Part shown: piece after piece, positions 26,003-34,762 of the stretch
Layout of the letters: every line of letters begins with the position of its first letter
Numbering within the stretch: position 1 is the first letter of the stretch
Assembly (NCBI GenBank): GCA_002392835.1
Contig: DGHX01000016.1
Coordinates: 96,923-145,958, forward strand
Direction: 5' to 3'
DNA from: Prevotella sp. UBA3837
Lineage (GTDB): Bacteria > Bacteroidota > Bacteroidia > Bacteroidales > Bacteroidaceae
DNA: 49,036 nt
Notes under the pieces: generated by a model
Told to the model about the DNA's origin: nothing
Databases searched by the model: none
What the model saw: the letters and a program-made list of their open reading frames with translations, nothing else
Program-made: the position numbers and the translations under genes

Positions 26003-26887
26003 GTGTACACACTGACCATTTTCACCCCCACCTACAACCGGGCGGCAACGTTGCACCTGTGCTACGAGTCGCTGTGCCGGCAGACTTGCCGCGACTTCAT
26101 GTGGCTCATCATCGACGACGGGTCGACGGACAACACCCGCGAGTTGATAGAAGGATGGAAGGAAGAGGAACGGGTGCCGATAACCTATCACTATCAAGAG
26201 AACCAGGGCATGCACGGGGCACACAACGCCGCCTACCGGCTGACAGAGACGGAGCTGAACACCTGTATCGACTCTGACGACTACATGCCCGACGATGCCG
26301 TGGAGAAAATCGTGAACTTCTGGAAAGAGCACGGCAGTCGCGAAGTGGCAGGCATCATAGCTCTTGACACAGACTTCGAGGGCAGACTGATAGGTACCGA
26401 CTTTCCCAAAAGGATGGAAAGGACCACACTGGCTGGTTTCTACAGTCACGGCGGACGGGGTGACAAGAAGCTCATTTATCGAACGGAGGTTATCAAGAAC
26501 TACCCGGAATATCCACTCTTTGAAGGGGAGAAATACGTATCGTTAGGCTACAAGTACGAGTTGATTGATCAGGACTACGAGTTACTGGTGATGAACGAGG
26601 CGGTGTGCCGCGTGAACTACCAGCCTGACGGCTCGACGATGAACATGTACCGCCAGTACATACGCAACCCGCAGGGCTTCGCCTTCATCCGCCGGCAGTC
26701 GATGGTATTGGCACCGACGGCCCGGCGACGCTTCATGGAGGCCGTTCATTACGTGTCGAGCAGTATCATGTTGCGCAACAGCAGGTTCATACAGGAGTCG
26801 CCACGACCATGGCTCGTCGCCTGCGCTGCCCCATTAGGACTGCTGTGGTATGGCTACATCCGTTGGAAGACAAAAGGCATAAAATGA
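26003..26887 (+). CDS. Family 2 glycosyltransferase, GTG start
   Basis: A 294-aa GT-A enzyme: YTLTIFTPTYNRAATLHLCYESL, LIIDDGSTDNT, NQGMHGAHNAA and TCIDSDDYMPDDA (about 91-103). This NQGxHxAHN variant marks a subgroup of family 2 common in Bacteroidota capsule loci. No ATG fits; GTG 26003 places the homology at residue 2 and is preceded by an A-rich stretch with a weak AAGG. The stop overlaps the next gene's ATG (ATGA, 26884-26887). Confidence 0.88.
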   Translation: MYTLTIFTPTYNRAATLHLCYESLCRQTCRDFMWLIIDDGSTDNTRELIEGWKEEERVPITYHYQENQGMHGAHNAAYRLTETELNTCIDSDDYMPDDAVEKIVNFWKEHGSREVAGIIALDTDFEGRLIGTDFPKRMERTTLAGFYSHGGRGDKKLIYRTEVIKNYPEYPLFEGEKYVSLGYKYELIDQDYELLVMNEAVCRVNYQPDGSTMNMYRQYIRNPQGFAFIRRQSMVLAPTARRRFMEAVHYVSSSIMLRNSRFIQESPRPWLVACAAPLGLLWYGYIRWKTKGIK

Positions 26888-27927
26888 CCAGAATGATTAG
26901 TATTATTGTACCTGTGTATAATGAGGAGAAATATCTTCCTCAATGTCTGGACTCATTAGTGAACCAGACATACAGGGACATTGAGATTATCTGCGTGAAC
27001 GACGGCAGTACCGACGGGTCATTGGAGATTCTGAAGCGGTATGCTGAAAAGGATGAACGGATAAAAGTCGTCTGCCAGGAGAACCAAGGGGTCTCAGAAT
27101 CGCGGAATGAGGGAATGCAGATGGCACAAGGGGAATGGCTGATGTTTGTGGACAGCGATGACTGGCTGGAGCAGGATTGCTGCGAGAGGCTAATGAACGT
27201 CATGAACGACTATGACTTGTTGATATTTTCCTATATTCGAGAATTCAAGTCATCGTCAGCTCCTAAACATGTCTTCGACGACCAACCCAGACTGTTCGAG
27301 GTAGCTGATATTGACTGGCTATATGAAAGGCTGATAGCCCCTAAGGGGAAGGACTTAAAAGAGCCGGCAAAGCTGGACTGTCTTTCTACAGTATGGGGAA
27401 AACTGTACAGGACAAGCACTGTGAAAGAGTATGACATACAATTCCCATCGGCAAAGGTCACTGGTACGCTGGAAGACATGGTGTTTAACGGGCGTTATAT
27501 GAACCACGTAAAGCGGGCATACTATATTCCTGACTGTCTGTACCATCAGCAAAAGACATCGTCGGCATCGATGACCTACACCTACAAACCTTACCTGGAC
27601 AAGAAATGGATGCATGTCTTCCATGAAATAGAAATATGTTCGGTAGCTCAAGACCGGCCTTGGATAACGGCGGCCCTGGAGCGCCGCAAGGCACTCTGCC
27701 TCTTCGGGCTGGGACTAAATATCGTGTTCAGCGGAAAAGGATGTAGGGAGGAGCACAGGATGCTTGACGATATCGTTTGCTCTGATTGGTACAAACAGGC
27801 CGCCAGCCACCTCGACACACGGCCCATGCCCCTGCACTGGCGCTGCTTCTACGGTGCCGCCCGCCGCCGGTGCACCTGGGCGGTACTGCTGATGGTGAAG
27901 GTCATCAATGTCATCATTAACCGGTGA
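26884..27927 (+). CDS. Family 2 glycosyltransferase
   Basis: A 347-aa GT-A enzyme: MISIIVPVYNEEKYLPQCLDSL, IICVNDGSTDGS, NQGVSESRNEGM and MFVDSDDWLEQD (about 86-97). The start at 26884 overlaps the upstream stop; an in-frame ATG at 26809 lies inside the previous gene. It is the last gene before a new promoter region at 27945, where composition becomes more AT-rich. Confidence 0.9.
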   Translation: MTRMISIIVPVYNEEKYLPQCLDSLVNQTYRDIEIICVNDGSTDGSLEILKRYAEKDERIKVVCQENQGVSESRNEGMQMAQGEWLMFVDSDDWLEQDCCERLMNVMNDYDLLIFSYIREFKSSSAPKHVFDDQPRLFEVADIDWLYERLIAPKGKDLKEPAKLDCLSTVWGKLYRTSTVKEYDIQFPSAKVTGTLEDMVFNGRYMNHVKRAYYIPDCLYHQQKTSSASMTYTYKPYLDKKWMHVFHEIEICSVAQDRPWITAALERRKALCLFGLGLNIVFSGKGCREEHRMLDDIVCSDWYKQAASHLDTRPMPLHWRCFYGAARRRCTWAVLLMVKVINVIINR

Positions 27928-27944
27928 AAAAAGACATCAATTAT

Positions 27945-27975
27945 TTGGTGGTTTAAGGAAGAAACGCTATCTTTG
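27945..27975 (+). promoter_or_regulatory. Promoter upstream of ATPase remnant and glycosyltransferase
   Basis: TTG (27945-27947) and TATCTTTG (27968-27975) are separated by 20 bases, a good Bacteroidota promoter. It is one of few internal promoters in the long operon, and directly precedes an ATPase start remnant (28001) coupled to the glycosyltransferase at 28069. Confidence 0.75.
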
Positions 27976-28000
27976 CGGTACAAAAAACAGACAACATAAG

Positions 28001-28072
28001 ATGGGAACATATATCAACATAGGGAATGCCGGATTTAAGGTAAGTCGTAACAGCGAATACATTGACAAATGA
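28001..28072 (+). pseudogene. 5' remnant of a PF09820-type AAA ATPase gene
   Basis: A 23-codon frame, MGTYINIGNAGF...NSEYIDK, ends at TGA 28070-28072. It matches the characteristic first residues of the AAA-ATPase_like (PF09820) proteins of Prevotella and Bacteroides (MGTYLNPGN.GF...YVDK), which then continue with the Walker A region that is missing here. The stop overlaps the ATG of the next glycosyltransferase (ATGA), so the remnant would act as a translated leader. The match is from memory of the family, not a search. Confidence 0.6.
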
Positions 28073-29223
28073 GAATTGTTTATTGCACCGACAGTGTCTG
28101 CCATGCAGGCGGCATTCAGCGCATCACCATTGCCAAGGCTAATGCACTGGCTGACATCGAGGGCAACGAGGTATGGATTGTCGTGACGGACAACAAGCGG
28201 CCTAAGCCCGTCCTGCCCATCTCAGGGAAAGTACATCTGGTTGATCTGGATGTGAACTACTTTGAGGACGACTGGAAGTCAAGGCTTCACGTGTTGAAAG
28301 GAATCTTTGTCAAGCGAAGGGAGCATAAAAGGAAACTACAACAATTCCTTAATACTATCAGCCCCGACATCGTGGTTTCTACTGGAACTTCGGAGAAGAA
28401 CTTCATTCCACGGATGAAAGTAGCGTCACATCCTTCATTCGTCAGAGAAATACATTTTACGTCTAATTATAGGCAGTTGGCTGCTAACGGGTGGTTTGAG
28501 AAATTGTCAGCCTGGGCAGGTGACATCATAGACTATCGTTACCACATTCGGAAATATGACAAAATAGTGGTCCTGACAGATGAGGACAAGCAAAGGCAAT
28601 GGAAGAATTACAGCAAAGTGGAAGTTATTCCGAACCCTCTGACCATAGAACACAGCAAGCGCTCTACACTAAAGAGCAAAACTGTCGTAACGGCAGGACG
28701 CCTGACGGCTCAGAAGAACTTCGCTTCACTCATCAATGCATGGCGAATCGTCAACAAAAGCCACCCTGACTGGAAACTCGAGATTTGGGGTGAGGGGAGT
28801 CTCAGAAACGAATTGCAACAGCAGATAGAGAACTTGCCGTTAAAAGATTCTGCCAGTCTGATGGGATACACAGATGATATTATCTCAAAGTTTGCGGACG
28901 CATCCATATTTATCTGTACATCAATTTTTGAAGGTCTGCCTTTAGTCTTTATCGAGGCGATGTCATGTGGTCTGCCAGTTGTCTCTTATTCTTGTCCTTG
29001 CGGACCTAAGGATATCGTCACAGAAGGAGAGGATGGTTTCTTAGTACCTGTAAATGATGAGCAAATGATGGCATCACGCATTTGCTACCTAATAGAGCAT
29101 GAAGATGTGAGGATTCAGATGGGACAGGCAAGTTTAGATAATTCAAAAGCATACTCAAAAGACATCATAGCCGCCAAATGGATGGCTATTTTTAGAAATC
29201 TGCTTAACGCGAAAAGGAAATGA
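28069..29223 (+). CDS. Family 4 (GT-B) glycosyltransferase
   Basis: A 384-aa GT-B enzyme: VYCTDSVCHAGGIQRITIAKA, VREIHFTSNYRQ, VVTAGRLTAQKNFASLINAW, LEIWGEGSLRNEL and SIFEGLPLVFIEAMSCGLPVV (E-x7-E). It begins inside the stop of an ATPase 5' remnant and is therefore probably expressed from that remnant's promoter at 27945. The stop overlaps the following glycosyltransferase (ATGA at 29220). This subgroup includes galactosyl- and N-acetylgalactosaminyl transferases such as PglH-like enzymes; specificity remains open. Confidence 0.92.
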   Translation: MRIVYCTDSVCHAGGIQRITIAKANALADIEGNEVWIVVTDNKRPKPVLPISGKVHLVDLDVNYFEDDWKSRLHVLKGIFVKRREHKRKLQQFLNTISPDIVVSTGTSEKNFIPRMKVASHPSFVREIHFTSNYRQLAANGWFEKLSAWAGDIIDYRYHIRKYDKIVVLTDEDKQRQWKNYSKVEVIPNPLTIEHSKRSTLKSKTVVTAGRLTAQKNFASLINAWRIVNKSHPDWKLEIWGEGSLRNELQQQIENLPLKDSASLMGYTDDIISKFADASIFICTSIFEGLPLVFIEAMSCGLPVVSYSCPCGPKDIVTEGEDGFLVPVNDEQMMASRICYLIEHEDVRIQMGQASLDNSKAYSKDIIAAKWMAIFRNLLNAKRK

Positions 29224-30219
29224 CAAAGAATCAAGAACTCATCAGCATCATCGTACCTGTATATAACATCGAGAGTTATCTACCCCGATGTCTGGAAACC
29301 ATTTCAAAGCAGACTTACCAGAATCTGGAGATTATACTTATTGATGATGGCTCAACGGACAGTTCTGGAAGTATCTGTGACAAGTTTGCTAAAAAAGATC
29401 ACAGAGCAAAGGTAATCCACCAGCAGAATGCGGGTCCTAGTGGTGCGAGAAATACAGGAATGGCCTATGCAAGCGGAGAATACCTCATGTTTGTAGACGG
29501 CGATGACTACCTGCATACAGATGCTGTCAATACGCTGTGGGATGCCATCAACAGTGGATTGCAATACGATATGGCAATAGGAGGATTCAAGAAAACAAAC
29601 AAAACTTGACGAAGACGACCAATCAGTAGGAGAAAGAAAACCATTCATTGTGTCACGAAAAGAACTAATGAGGCTATTGCTGGTGTCGAATAATGACGAG
29701 GAGAAACTACTTTTCAATGTAGCATGGGGCAAACTATACAGAAAATGGAATATCGCACATTTGTCCTTTGAAAACTGTATGCCTTCTGAAGACATGGACT
29801 TCAACTTCAAGGCGTACATTTATGTCGACAAAGCAATTATAATAGACTGTCCTTTATATTTCTATGTACAAAGACCAGACTCCATAGTGAAGAGTAAAGG
29901 CAGCCTCATCAAACACTATAGCACTCGTTCGGCCTTGTTCTACGCACACTTCAAGGCATTAACAGGTAGCAACAAAAGGGACTTTGGGCACCTGCTGCTC
30001 AGAGCACTCTATAGGAAGATGGCCCTGTGGAAGGGACGGACATACCAAACTGAGGCGGAGAATGAAACGTTCCAGAAATGTCGGGAATATGAGCGGGACA
30101 CCCGCTGGGCCTACTGGCTCAATTGGCGCATCAACCCGATAGAGAAGATTGGCATAACGACACTGCTGCACTGCCCCCGCCTGACTCGCTGGCTGATGAA
30201 AAAGACGAAGAATTATTAA
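29220..30219 (+). pseudogene. Family 2 glycosyltransferase with one-base frameshift
   Basis: The N-terminal half (29220-29609) has ELISIIVPVYNIESYLPRCLE, DDGSTDSSG, GPSGARNTG and FVDGDDYLH, then ends at TGA after FKKTNKT. The next frame carries on without a gap (KLDEDDQSVGERKPFIVSRKEL...) to 30219, ending LLHCPRLTRWLMKKTKNY. The total is 1000 bases, one more than a full set of codons; without the extra base it would be 332 aa, the same as the homologue at 14485. The shift falls in an A-rich run near 29589-29604. The gene is either inactive, variable, or a sequencing indel. Confidence 0.85.
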
Positions 30220-30256
30220 CCTTAACGATAACCTTAACGTTAACGAAAACGATAAC
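30217..30256 (+). repeat. TTAACG/AACGAT hexamer repeat
   Basis: Imperfect hexamers (TTAACG, AACGAT, AACGTT) follow the stop of the glycosyltransferase. The same family occurs at 31883-31919 and, translated, inside lpxB near 44655. Confidence 0.85.
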
Positions 30257-30259
30257 TGT

Positions 30260-30335
30260 GTGTTTGACTTCGCCCTCTATGGACAGCTATACGCCTATTT
30301 TCGACTATGCGGTGCTGTTTTATCCGCCTCGCTAA
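30260..30335 (+). pseudogene. Remnant of the epsG start, copy 1
   Basis: GTGTTTGACTTCGCC and the reading MDSYTPIFDYAVLFYPPR (stop 30333-30335) match the start of the intact EpsG-like protein at 35760 (MFDFI...GYYTPIFNYAVLLL). The match breaks off after about 20 codons. As at 35740/35760, it directly follows a glycosyltransferase ending LTRWLMKKTKN, so the gene order is the same. Bases 30260-30309 recur at 31708-31756. Confidence 0.75.
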
Positions 30336-30341
30336 GCCAAA

Positions 30342-30395
30342 ATTGAAAATCTTGGGAATTTTTCATTGAAAATCTTGGGAATTTTTGTATCTTTG
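30342..30395 (+). promoter_or_regulatory. ATPase promoter with duplicated 23-bp operator-like site
   Basis: A 23-bp unit (ATTGAAAATCTTGGGAATT...) occurs twice in tandem, 30342-30364 and 30365-30387. TTG 30366-30368 and TATCTTTG 30388-30395 are 19 bases apart, a textbook Bacteroidota promoter whose -33 lies in the second repeat. A repressor, perhaps the ATPase product itself, could bind the repeats (inference). The ATG at 30415 is about 12 bases past the expected start of transcription. Confidence 0.8.
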
Positions 30396-30414
30396 TACCC
30401 AAATCCCAATTATT

Positions 30415-31680
30415 ATGTATTATCAAAGACTAATTGAAAAGGTAATTGCACTGAAATTGAAATCATCTGGTGCAGTACTTGTAGCAGGGCCTAAATTTTG
30501 TGGGAAAACCACCACATGTATGCTTTATCAGAAAAGTTTCGTGAAATTGAATACTAAACAGGCTATTGCCATGGCACGAATGAATCCAAAGGCAATGCTT
30601 GCTGGTGATAAGCCAAGACTCATAGATGAGTGGCAGAAAGCACCTGACATCTGGAATCAAGTGAAGGACGACCTGGATTTTGATTATCAGTTCGGGAAAT
30701 ATATTCTGACAGGAAGCAGTACACCTGCGGATAAGACTGAGGTACATCATAGCGGCGCGGGAAGGATCACCCCACTATATATGCGCCCCATGACGCTTTG
30801 GGAGTCGAAGGAGTCGAAAGGTACGGTATCGCTGATGGATTTGTTTGACGGTGGCAAGGATTTTCCATGGGACATGAACGCTGACTTCACACTGGATGAT
30901 GTGGCTTTCCTGATGTGCAGGGGGGGGTGGCCCATCTCGGTATTGGCACCGAAGGATATCGCGATTGAAATAACCAAAAACTACTATAATGGGCTTTTCG
31001 TTTTTGAAGACAGTGAAAATGAGCGTTTCCGTAACAAGAAGCCAGAGGTGATGAGAATGATATTAAGGAGTTATGCGAGGAATATTTCAACAGAGGCGGC
31101 GGTTTCGACTATTATATCTGATATCCGCCAAAGCAATGAGCGGACAATGGACACAAAGACCTACGATGACTACATGGAGGCATTAAAGGATCTGTATATT
31201 ATTGAAGACCTTCAAGCATGGAATCCGAATATCAGGTCGAAGACTTCGATAAGGAGTACGCCGACGCGCCATTTTGTGGATACATCGATTGCCTGCCGCA
31301 GCTTGGGGGTGAGTCCTGAAGACTTTAAACACGACCTGGAGAGTTTTGGACTGTTCTTCGAGGATTTTGCCGTAAGGGACTTGACGGTATATGCAAGTTA
31401 TCTTGGAGGTACGGTGAAACACTATAGGGACAATGCTGGTCTTGAGTGTGACGCAGTGGTACATTTGGAAGACGGAAGATGGGGCGGTATTGAAATTAAG
31501 TTAGGGGGCGATGATTTGGTAAACGATGGTGCAGAATCATTGAAAACACTTCAGAACAAAATTATAGAAAAGAGCGATGAAAAGGCACCTTCGTTCCTCT
31601 TGGTGCTTACAGCCGTCGGAGGAGCGTATAAAAGGGAAGATGGGGTGTATGTGGCACCAATCAACCTGCTAAAGCCATAA
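30415..31680 (+). CDS. AAA_14/DUF4143 ATP-binding protein
   Basis: A 421-aa protein: Walker A GPKFCGKTT (25-33), Walker B PRLIDEW (67-73), sensor-like YILTGSSTP (97-105), and a DUF4143 C-terminal region ending in a nuclease-like pattern ECDAVV...GIEIKLGG (about 344-364), as in PD-(D/E)XK folds. Such ATPases are abundant and multicopy in Bacteroidota; their function is not established, with defence or selfish roles proposed. It has its own promoter with tandem operator-like repeats, and 49-50-bp direct repeats flank it (30260-30309 and 31708-31756). Nothing links it to polysaccharide assembly. Confidence 0.9.
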   Translation: MYYQRLIEKVIALKLKSSGAVLVAGPKFCGKTTTCMLYQKSFVKLNTKQAIAMARMNPKAMLAGDKPRLIDEWQKAPDIWNQVKDDLDFDYQFGKYILTGSSTPADKTEVHHSGAGRITPLYMRPMTLWESKESKGTVSLMDLFDGGKDFPWDMNADFTLDDVAFLMCRGGWPISVLAPKDIAIEITKNYYNGLFVFEDSENERFRNKKPEVMRMILRSYARNISTEAAVSTIISDIRQSNERTMDTKTYDDYMEALKDLYIIEDLQAWNPNIRSKTSIRSTPTRHFVDTSIACRSLGVSPEDFKHDLESFGLFFEDFAVRDLTVYASYLGGTVKHYRDNAGLECDAVVHLEDGRWGGIEIKLGGDDLVNDGAESLKTLQNKIIEKSDEKAPSFLLVLTAVGGAYKREDGVYVAPINLLKP

Positions 31681-31707
31681 AGAATGGTTTTTTAGACTTC
31701 GGAGAGC

Positions 31708-31756
31708 GTGTTTGACTTGGCCCCCTATGGACAGCTATACGCCTATTTTGACTATG
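31708..31756 (+). pseudogene. Remnant of the epsG start, copy 2
   Basis: These 49 bases repeat 30260-30309 with about two substitutions and one base missing (GTGTTTGACTT...GCCTATTTTGACTATG). They form the right-hand member of a direct repeat around the ATPase at 30415. The rest of the 354-base gap to 32035 holds AT-rich sequence, a TTAACG-type repeat at 31883-31919 and a promoter near 32010. Confidence 0.75.
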
Positions 31757-31882
31757 ACTGGTGAATCGATAAAAAGGCGCAGCAAAACATCGGTTTCTCG
31801 TTGAAAAAATGCACCATAAGGAGTGAAACTCACTTGAAAAATAACATTGAAAACACGAGAGATTCTATGCCACACCCGCAGG

Positions 31883-31919
31883 CTAACTAACGTTAACGAT
31901 AACATTAACGATAACGAAA
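31883..31919 (+). repeat. TTAACG/AACGAT hexamer repeat, second copy
   Basis: CTAACTAACGTTAACGATAA and following hexamers match the array at 30217-30256. The arrays lie outside both epsG remnants, so each flank of the ATPase cassette has a hexamer array and an epsG fragment. Confidence 0.8.
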
Positions 31920-32009
31920 CAAGCGCATAGCACTGCGATAACTTTAAAAAAAAGAGGGTTACCGCAGTAAAATAAACACGATTTTCTTCTTTTTTTCAAT
32001 TATTAGTAT

Positions 32010-32017
32010 TACCTTTG
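32010..32017 (+). promoter_or_regulatory. Candidate -7 box of ATPase at 32035
   Basis: TACCTTTG, followed by CACAAAA, fits the -7 consensus and lies 17 bases before the ATG. There is no clear TTG at the right distance; the upstream stretch is T-rich. The leader would be only about 10 bases. Confidence 0.6.
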
Positions 32018-32034
32018 CACAAAAAAGCACTGGC

Positions 32035-33480
32035 ATGGAGAATAAGAACGTTATGGTGGGCAGGCACCAAGAACTTGCACTCTTGCAGGAGGTCATCAGT
32101 TCACCAAAGGCTGAGTTGGTTGCTGTTTATGGACGTAGGCGTATTGGTAAGACATTCCTTATTGACAAAACGTTTGCAGCCAAATACGATTATTATACAA
32201 CTGGTATATACGAAGGAACTCGTAAGGAGCAGTTAACCAACTTCGCAAACCAGTTGAGTATCTATGCCAAGAAGAAATACAAGGTTCCCAAGGACTGGAT
32301 GGCTGCCTTCCTTATGCTGCGTGAGTATCTTGAGACAATACTTGACAAGGAGCGTATAGACATCTTCATCGATGAACTGCCATGGCTTGACACACCCCGT
32401 TCGCGATTTCTGAAAGCTTTTGATTTGTTTTGGAATGGCTGGGCATCGAAACATGACAATATTAAACTGATAGTGTGTGGGTCGGCAACTACCTGGATGA
32501 CCAACAAATTGCTCGGTGATAAGGGGGGACTGCACAATCGGGTAACAAAACAGATATATCTGCGACCGTTCAATCTCAGTGAGACGGAAGAGTTCCTGAA
32601 ACTACGTGGTTTCGATTTGTCACGCCAGCATATCATAGAAATCTATATGGCGTTGGGGGGAACACCTTATTACCTTGATATGATGAGCAGAAGTTTGAGT
32701 GTGGCTCAGAATATTGACTCGTTGTTCTTTTCGGATAATGCACCGCTGCAGAAGGAGTATAACTTCCTCTATAAGTCGCTTTTTAAAGAGTCACGCCTCT
32801 ATCGGAGAGTGGTAGAAGTGCTCTCGAAGCAGATGAAAGGTTTGACACGGCAGGAGTTGATTCGAGAAATAGGAGCAGAAGATAACGGCTATTTTTCAGA
32901 TGTACTCGATGATTTGTGTAATTGTGACTTTATACGTAGTTATAACGCATTCGGAAAAGCGGAACGTGATGTGATGTATCAGCTTACAGACCTCTATTCA
33001 TTGTTCTATCTGCGTTTCGTGAAGAACTATCATGGAGGTGACGAACATTACTGGAGCCATCTGGGGCAGGACATTTCCAGTTGGGAGGGTTATGCATTTG
33101 AACAGGTGTGCCTGCTCCATATTCCTCAAATAAAGCACAAATTGGGTATCAGCGGCATACTGACAAATGTATGTTCTTGGTCGTGCAAGTCTTATACGAA
33201 TAAGGATGGTGAGGAGCGCAAGGGTGCTCAGATTGACCTGATTATTGACCGTGGAGACAAGACCATCAACCTCTGTGAAATGAAGTTCACCAACAAGCCC
33301 TTTGCCATTTCTACAGAGTATGCACAAAGATTGTTGGAACGGCGTGACACATTCCGTGAGGTTACAGAAACCAAAAAGTCTCTTCTATTGACAATGGTTA
33401 CTTCTTCGGGGTTAGTACACAATGCCGGATGGCAGAGTGTCAATAATGAGGTGGGTATTGATGATCTTTTTCATGTGTAG
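32035..33480 (+). CDS. ATPase_2/DUF234-type ATP-binding protein
   Basis: A 481-aa protein: VGRHQELALLQEV, Walker A GRRRIGKT (33-40), Walker B DIFIDELPWLD (109-119), LIVCGSATTWM sensor, a winged-helix middle part (KGLTRQELIREIGAEDNG) and a C-terminal nuclease-like domain with GAQIDLIIDR...LCEMKF (about 397-418; D and E-x-K). This is the archaeal-type ATPase_2 plus DUF234 pattern, again a multicopy Bacteroidota family of unproven function. It is a second, unrelated ATPase lying between epsG and glycosyltransferase fragments. It has its own candidate promoter. Confidence 0.9.
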   Translation: MENKNVMVGRHQELALLQEVISSPKAELVAVYGRRRIGKTFLIDKTFAAKYDYYTTGIYEGTRKEQLTNFANQLSIYAKKKYKVPKDWMAAFLMLREYLETILDKERIDIFIDELPWLDTPRSRFLKAFDLFWNGWASKHDNIKLIVCGSATTWMTNKLLGDKGGLHNRVTKQIYLRPFNLSETEEFLKLRGFDLSRQHIIEIYMALGGTPYYLDMMSRSLSVAQNIDSLFFSDNAPLQKEYNFLYKSLFKESRLYRRVVEVLSKQMKGLTRQELIREIGAEDNGYFSDVLDDLCNCDFIRSYNAFGKAERDVMYQLTDLYSLFYLRFVKNYHGGDEHYWSHLGQDISSWEGYAFEQVCLLHIPQIKHKLGISGILTNVCSWSCKSYTNKDGEERKGAQIDLIIDRGDKTINLCEMKFTNKPFAISTEYAQRLLERRDTFREVTETKKSLLLTMVTSSGLVHNAGWQSVNNEVGIDDLFHV

Positions 33481-33507
33481 CAGCATGAACAGATTTTCAT
33501 ATCCTTG

Positions 33508-33564
33508 CTGCTGCACAGTTCCCGCCTGACCCGCTGGCTGATGAAAAAGACGAAGAACTGGTAG
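33508..33564 (+). pseudogene. 3' remnant of a glycosyltransferase
   Basis: The 18 codons LLHSSRLTRWLMKKTKNW and stop TAG are nearly identical to the ends of the glycosyltransferases at 30219 (LLHCPRLTRWLMKKTKNY) and 35740 (LLHCPRLTRWLMKKTKNW). Nothing of the gene body precedes it; the ATPase gene ends 27 bases upstream. After it, 33565-33694 holds only a weak -7 box (TAATTTTG, 33652-33659). Confidence 0.85.
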
Positions 33565-33694
33565 GAACAGTGAATACCTAAGCAATACGCCATAGAGCCT
33601 ATCATAAGGCAGTGGATGACGCTCTTCAGCAAACTTACGGCCAAAAAGCAATAATTTTGTTTGGCTGTGCAGAAAAAAGATAAATTGAGAAAAC

Positions 33695-34728
33695 ATGAGT
33701 ACTGAATGTGAACTAATCAGCATCATCACCCCGGTATATAACGTTGAGAACTATCTGACTCGATGTCTGGAAACCATTGCTGCACAGACTTACCGGAACC
33801 TGGAAATAATATTGGTGAATGATGGTTCAACAGACGGTTCTTTACAGATTTGCGAAAAATACAGCAAAATACATGACAACATTAGAATCATTTCACAAGC
33901 AAATGGTGGAATAGGTGCAGCACGAAACACGGGAATGAGTTTGGCACGTGGAGAATATGTGTGTTTCGTTGATTCTGATGATGATCTTAGTGAAAATGGG
34001 CTGTCAGAAATGATTACGTATTGTGACAGTGAGGTGGATGCAATTCGGTTCTGGTGCCGAATCGTTCATCCCCATACAAAAGATGAGAATGTCAAAGAAG
34101 ATGGACGTGAGTTGTTTCGTGGAAGGGGACATGACTACCTGAAAAAGTTTGGATTGGAGACCTTCTGTTGGAACTGGCTATATAGAAGGGATTATCTTCT
34201 AAGCAACAAGCTGTTCTTCAAAAAAAAATTGGTAAAGATTTCCAATTTATGTCCGAAGTGTTGTTGTCAAACCCAATAGTTGTTTCTCTTGCAGCGAGGA
34301 TTTATAATTATGAAATACGGGACGACTCTACCAGTTCAACAAGGTCTATTGGACACTCAAGGAGGTGGGTTGAAGATTTACTCAGTACATTGTCAGATAT
34401 CGTGAGTCGCCTGAATAACTACCAAGAAACAGATTCTGCCCTCTATGAGACGTGTATGAAATCAATTGACGGAAAGATGATAGCCTTATCTTCCAGATTG
34501 ATGTCAGCCGATTATTCTCTTTCAGAATATAAGGAGAAAGTGGAAAGATGCAAAAAGCTTGGCGTTCTACCTTTAAAGAATATGACCGGCTCTGTAAAAC
34601 AACGGATTGTGACGAGTGTTACAAATACATTGTATGAGTATCCTTCAACCTATTTGTTTGCGAAAAATTTCTACAACCGCCTTTTTATTACTTATATTAA
34701 ACCATATATTAATAGAAATAAGCTCTGA
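33695..34728 (+). pseudogene. Family 2 glycosyltransferase frameshifted at an A9 tract (possible phase-variable gene)
   Basis: The first frame (33695-34279) has ELISIITPVYNVENYLTRCLE, VNDGSTDGS, GGIGAARNTGM and CFVDSDDDLSE, then runs LFFKKKLVKIS to a stop. The second frame begins before 34249 and reads IGKDFQFMSEVLLSNPIVV..., the expected continuation (the family has GEDFLFM here). The switch lies at nine A residues (34219-34227). One more A gives 1035 bases, 345 codons in a single frame. This is the usual form of a slippage-controlled surface-sugar gene, though sequencing error in a homopolymer must be excluded. Confidence 0.85.
34219..34227 (+). repeat. A9 homopolymer at the frameshift
   Basis: Nine consecutive A residues between TTCTTC and TTGG. 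Ten (or seven) A residues would restore the glycosyltransferase frame. Confidence 0.95.
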
Positions 34729-34762
34729 ACGTCAGAGCTGTTGGATGAAAAGAGAATTAGGA

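Noticed and set aside
30123..30335. 70-codon frame ending at the epsG remnant
   Set aside because: It runs out of frame through the glycosyltransferase 3' end and a hexamer repeat; only its last 18 codons, similar to the EpsG start, carry information and are listed as a remnant.
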